Program-made: the position numbers and the translations under genes
Source of the DNA: an uncultured bacterium
Lineage (GTDB): Bacteria; Cyanobacteriota; Vampirovibrionia; Gastranaerophilales; Gastranaerophilaceae
Assembly (NCBI GenBank): GCA_949300485.1
Contig: CASGEL010000007.1
Coordinates: 1 to 64,000 of the forward strand
Direction of reading: 5' to 3'
DNA: 64,000 nt
The notes under the pieces: generated by a model
Database searches by the model: none
Told to the model about the DNA's origin: nothing
What the model saw: the letters and a program-made list of their open reading frames with translations, nothing else
In this document: positions 62,024 to 64,000 of the stretch, piece after piece
Position numbering within the stretch: the stretch's first letter is position 1
Layout of the letters: every line of letters starts with the position of its first letter

Positions 62024-62708
62024 AAATTTTGTCATCCAATCTATGCAAAATCTTCATCCTTTTCGGCGGCCAAAAAACGGTAACAGCACGACCGACAAAT
62101 CTGTCACGTTTTAGAGTTCCCCAGTATCTGCTATCTTGGGAATTTCCTCTGTTATCACCCATCATAAAATAACTGTCTTCAGGAATATGAAACGGACCGC
62201 ATTTAATTACCTGAGGATTTGCAAGCATTTCATCTGTTATTTCACCCTTAGGACAAGGAGTATATTCATAAACACTTTTGACATAGTCTTCTTCATACTT
62301 TTTGTCATTGATATAAACATATGCTCTACCGTCTTTGTCTTCTTTAATTTCTATTTTATCACCAGGCATACCGATTACTCGTTTAATATATGCAACATCT
62401 TTGCAAAAAATTCCTGTTAATCTGGCAAGTAAAGGAAGCGGTTTTCTTGATAATTGTGTTGACGGCGGATAAAATACCATAATATCACCACGCTTTGGAC
62501 CTGTAAAAAATCTTGAAAATCTTTCAACAATAATTCTGTCGCCTTCAATTAATGTAGGGTGCATTGAACCTGAAGGAATCCAACGAATTTCACCAATAAA
62601 AAAGCGTATTATAATAACCATTACTATGACAAATACAATAGTTTCAATGGTTTCCCCCCAAGCTGTTTCCCTAAACTGTTTATACCACTCTATATATTTA
62701 TTAAACAT
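62016..62708 (-). CDS. lepB: Signal peptidase I
   Basis: LepB cleaves signal peptides from secreted pre-proteins at the outer face of the inner membrane. The 230-aa protein has one N-terminal membrane anchor (residues 21-37), the catalytic Ser48 in PSGSMHPTL and Lys108 in YIKRVIGMPGD, plus box E GDNRGNSQDSRYWG. It is the single-span type usual outside gammaproteobacteria. The start overlaps the polyprenyl synthase gene by 8 nt. Confidence 0.96.
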   Translation of the reverse strand: MFNKYIEWYKQFRETAWGETIETIVFVIVMVIIIRFFIGEIRWIPSGSMHPTLIEGDRIIVERFSRFFTGPKRGDIMVFYPPSTQLSRKPLPLLARLTGIFCKDVAYIKRVIGMPGDKIEIKEDKDGRAYVYINDKKYEEDYVKSVYEYTPCPKGEITDEMLANPQVIKCGPFHIPEDSYFMMGDNRGNSQDSRYWGTLKRDRFVGRAVTVFWPPKRMKILHRLDDKISN

Positions 62709-63585
62709 TATTTAAAAGCTCCAAAAACTCTACCAATGCCGATTTATATTTGTTATCAGGCAGTTTATCTATTGCCTGTTTGGCACTTTTTATATAATTA
62801 TTCAACAAATCTTTCGTTTTTTCAATACCCGATAAATACTTGTCAATTCCGCCTCCGTATATTACCGGTGCATTATAAATTCCCTCAGAAATATCACTGT
62901 TGACAGGTTTTGAAACATCCGTTTTTAATACATTTAATAAATCATCACGTATTTGAAAAGCAATTCCAAAATTTAAACCAAAATCTCCTACGTTTTTCAA
63001 ATCATATTTATTATTACAATCAAACATTAAAGGAGTTATTAAAGCTGTTTCAAAAAGATAAGCTGTTTTATTTTTTGTCTTTTCTATATAATTTTCTATT
63101 GTCCCAATTTGAAATCTGTCAAAATTTTGATTAATTTCACCAATACACATCTGTCTTATAGTTTTAGCAAATTGTTCAATAACCGGAATACTACCTGTTT
63201 TATTAAGCTTATCCATTGATAGAGCTAAAATATAATCTCCTGCAATAACTGCAAGTTTATTATCAAATTCTGCAGATAATGTCTTGTGCCCACGCCTCAA
63301 ACCGCTTTCATCAATAATATCATCATGAATTAATGAAGCATTATGTACAAGTTCAACGACAGTAAGAATTTCAAGTCTTGTATCTGAGATAATTTCATTA
63401 TTTGCTTTTAAATATAACAAAGATAACAATGGTCTTATTCGTTTTGAAGGATAAGTTAAAAAATTTTTAAGATATGAATTTAAAGGTTCTCGTATCTTAA
63501 TTACATTAACCATTTTTTCTTCAATTATATCAAGTTCATCCTGAACAATTTGTTTTATATTATTGTACTTTTCATTAAAATTCAT
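62701..63585 (-). CDS. Trans-prenyltransferase (polyprenyl diphosphate synthase)
   Basis: This enzyme extends allylic diphosphates with isopentenyl diphosphate to make long polyprenyl chains for quinones or carriers. The 294-aa protein has the first Asp-rich motif (LIHDDIIDESGLRRG) near residue 89, a GKLAVIAGDYIL-like DNKLAVIAGDYILA, the GEINQNF region, and the second Asp-rich motif as QIRDDLLN. The second motif ends in Asn where Asp is typical (DDxxD), though catalysis may persist. Chain length cannot be called from sequence alone. It overlaps lepB by 8 nt and is preceded by ftsQ. Confidence 0.9.
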   Translation of the reverse strand: MNFNEKYNNIKQIVQDELDIIEEKMVNVIKIREPLNSYLKNFLTYPSKRIRPLLSLLYLKANNEIISDTRLEILTVVELVHNASLIHDDIIDESGLRRGHKTLSAEFDNKLAVIAGDYILALSMDKLNKTGSIPVIEQFAKTIRQMCIGEINQNFDRFQIGTIENYIEKTKNKTAYLFETALITPLMFDCNNKYDLKNVGDFGLNFGIAFQIRDDLLNVLKTDVSKPVNSDISEGIYNAPVIYGGGIDKYLSGIEKTKDLLNNYIKSAKQAIDKLPDNKYKSALVEFLELLNNV

Positions 63586-63586
63586 A

Positions 63587-64000
63587 TTATTTAGATTTTT
63601 TCAATTTTAAATAATTTACCTTATCCCAGCTCAAATCAATATACCTAATCTGGCCGTCAACATCTGAAATTTGTGGCAAAATTGTATATATTCGCTTTAT
63701 CCTGTCAAATACCGAACTGTCTAATGTACCTAGTCTTATACTGGTTGTATGAATTTTTACATAAACATCATTTTTATTGCGCATATCAATGTATTCAACT
63801 TTTTCATTAGAATATGTTTCAACAGCCTTCACAATCTTTTCTATGTACTGCACTTTTTTAACTGATATATCTTTATTTAAATCAGCAGAACTTGTTAAAA
63901 TCTTCAAAACAGGCTCTACTTCTGTCATATTCATATACTGTTTATTAGTAACCAAAATTCCGTCTGATGTAAAAAATGCTATAGGTTTAGCTTTTAAATC
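63587..64000 (-). CDS. ftsQ: FtsQ/DivIB-type cell division protein, C-terminal part
   Basis: Only the C-terminal part, at least 137 codons, is inside the window; the frame stays open to the edge. The sequence PIAFFTSDGILVTNKQYMN (around the edge) and the final VEYIDMRNKNDVYVKIHTTSIRLG with IRYIDLSWDKVNYLK match the conserved beta domain of FtsQ, where the last lines read DLRxxxDVxVK and DLRWDxxxYxK. FtsQ is a bitopic division protein that recruits FtsB and FtsL. An ATG/TTG inside is not the real start. It lies 1 bp before the polyprenyl synthase gene. Confidence 0.8.
   Translation of the reverse strand, partial: DLKAKPIAFFTSDGILVTNKQYMNMTEVEPVLKILTSSADLNKDISVKKVQYIEKIVKAVETYSNEKVEYIDMRNKNDVYVKIHTTSIRLGTLDSSVFDRIKRIYTILPQISDVDGQIRYIDLSWDKVNYLKLKKSK

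Overview
The window reads as chromosome of a low-GC, anaerobic, diderm bacterium. Gram-negative traits are a TolC-like outer-membrane factor with its HlyD-type adaptor and ABC exporter, and a TonB-like protein. FtsZ and SepF occur together, with YggS beside SepF, as in cyanobacteria and Firmicutes. Anaerobic signs are rubrerythrin, a TSCPD protein and a NifX/NifB-like protein. Many orphan proteins have a short N-terminal stretch ending in F-x-G. My best inference is a gut Gastranaerophilales (Vampirovibrionia/Melainabacteria) genome; this comes from gene combination and protein style, not from a phylogenetic marker.

Layout. 1-2.1 kb holds small accessory genes: a kinase-fold-like orphan, XRE and LuxR-type regulators, and a SprA-like mini-metalloprotease. 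2.2-3.4 kb is ftsZ. 3.4-9.3 kb is one giant gene (1970 aa) with a papain-like Cys/His/Asn triad split by about 700 residues. 9.5-11 kb holds the TSCPD/NifX pair and an ADP-ribosyltransferase-like protein. 11-16 kb is housekeeping (proBA, ruvC, mtnA, a TonB-like protein). 16.3-17.5 kb is the yggS-sepF division pair. 17.8-28 kb holds DUF2023, zupT, a ribbon-helix-helix protein, a membrane-anchored Hsp20, fba, ffh, a histidine kinase/response regulator pair, a parvulin, a MATE exporter and tRNA-Met. 28.3-36.8 kb is an accessory island: a PHP phosphoesterase, a 2325-aa multidomain giant (EF-hands, LysM, FHA, Fic-like C-terminus) and a truncated second copy of the PHP 5' end. 36.8-43.4 kb is a CecR/YbhGFSR-type exporter with its own outer-membrane factor. 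A divergent TetR operon follows (CMD protein, aldo/keto reductase). 46-51.7 kb holds Pit phosphate uptake, rubrerythrin, a pair of orphan membrane paralogs, GNAT and wHTH proteins. 52-64 kb is mostly housekeeping (gph-like, eno, aroF, tyrA, bioG-like, thiL, ispD, lepB, a polyprenyl synthase, ftsQ), with two damaged orphan genes.

Four cross-cutting patterns stand out. (1) Several effector-like orphans (two giants, an ART-like and a kinase-like protein, a PHP protein) lack classical signal peptides, and some share an N-terminal F-x-G tag. (2) At least seven genes have a -10 hexamer exactly 6-7 nt before the start codon and no Shine-Dalgarno, predicting leaderless mRNAs; four of these carry an extended TGn -10. 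(3) A 111-bp direct repeat (about 91% identical), carrying promoter plus N-terminal tag, brackets the 2325-aa giant. (4) Two orphan genes are broken, one by an in-frame TAA within a GFxG-repeat protein and one by a partial repeat-unit loss in an ETPKA array.
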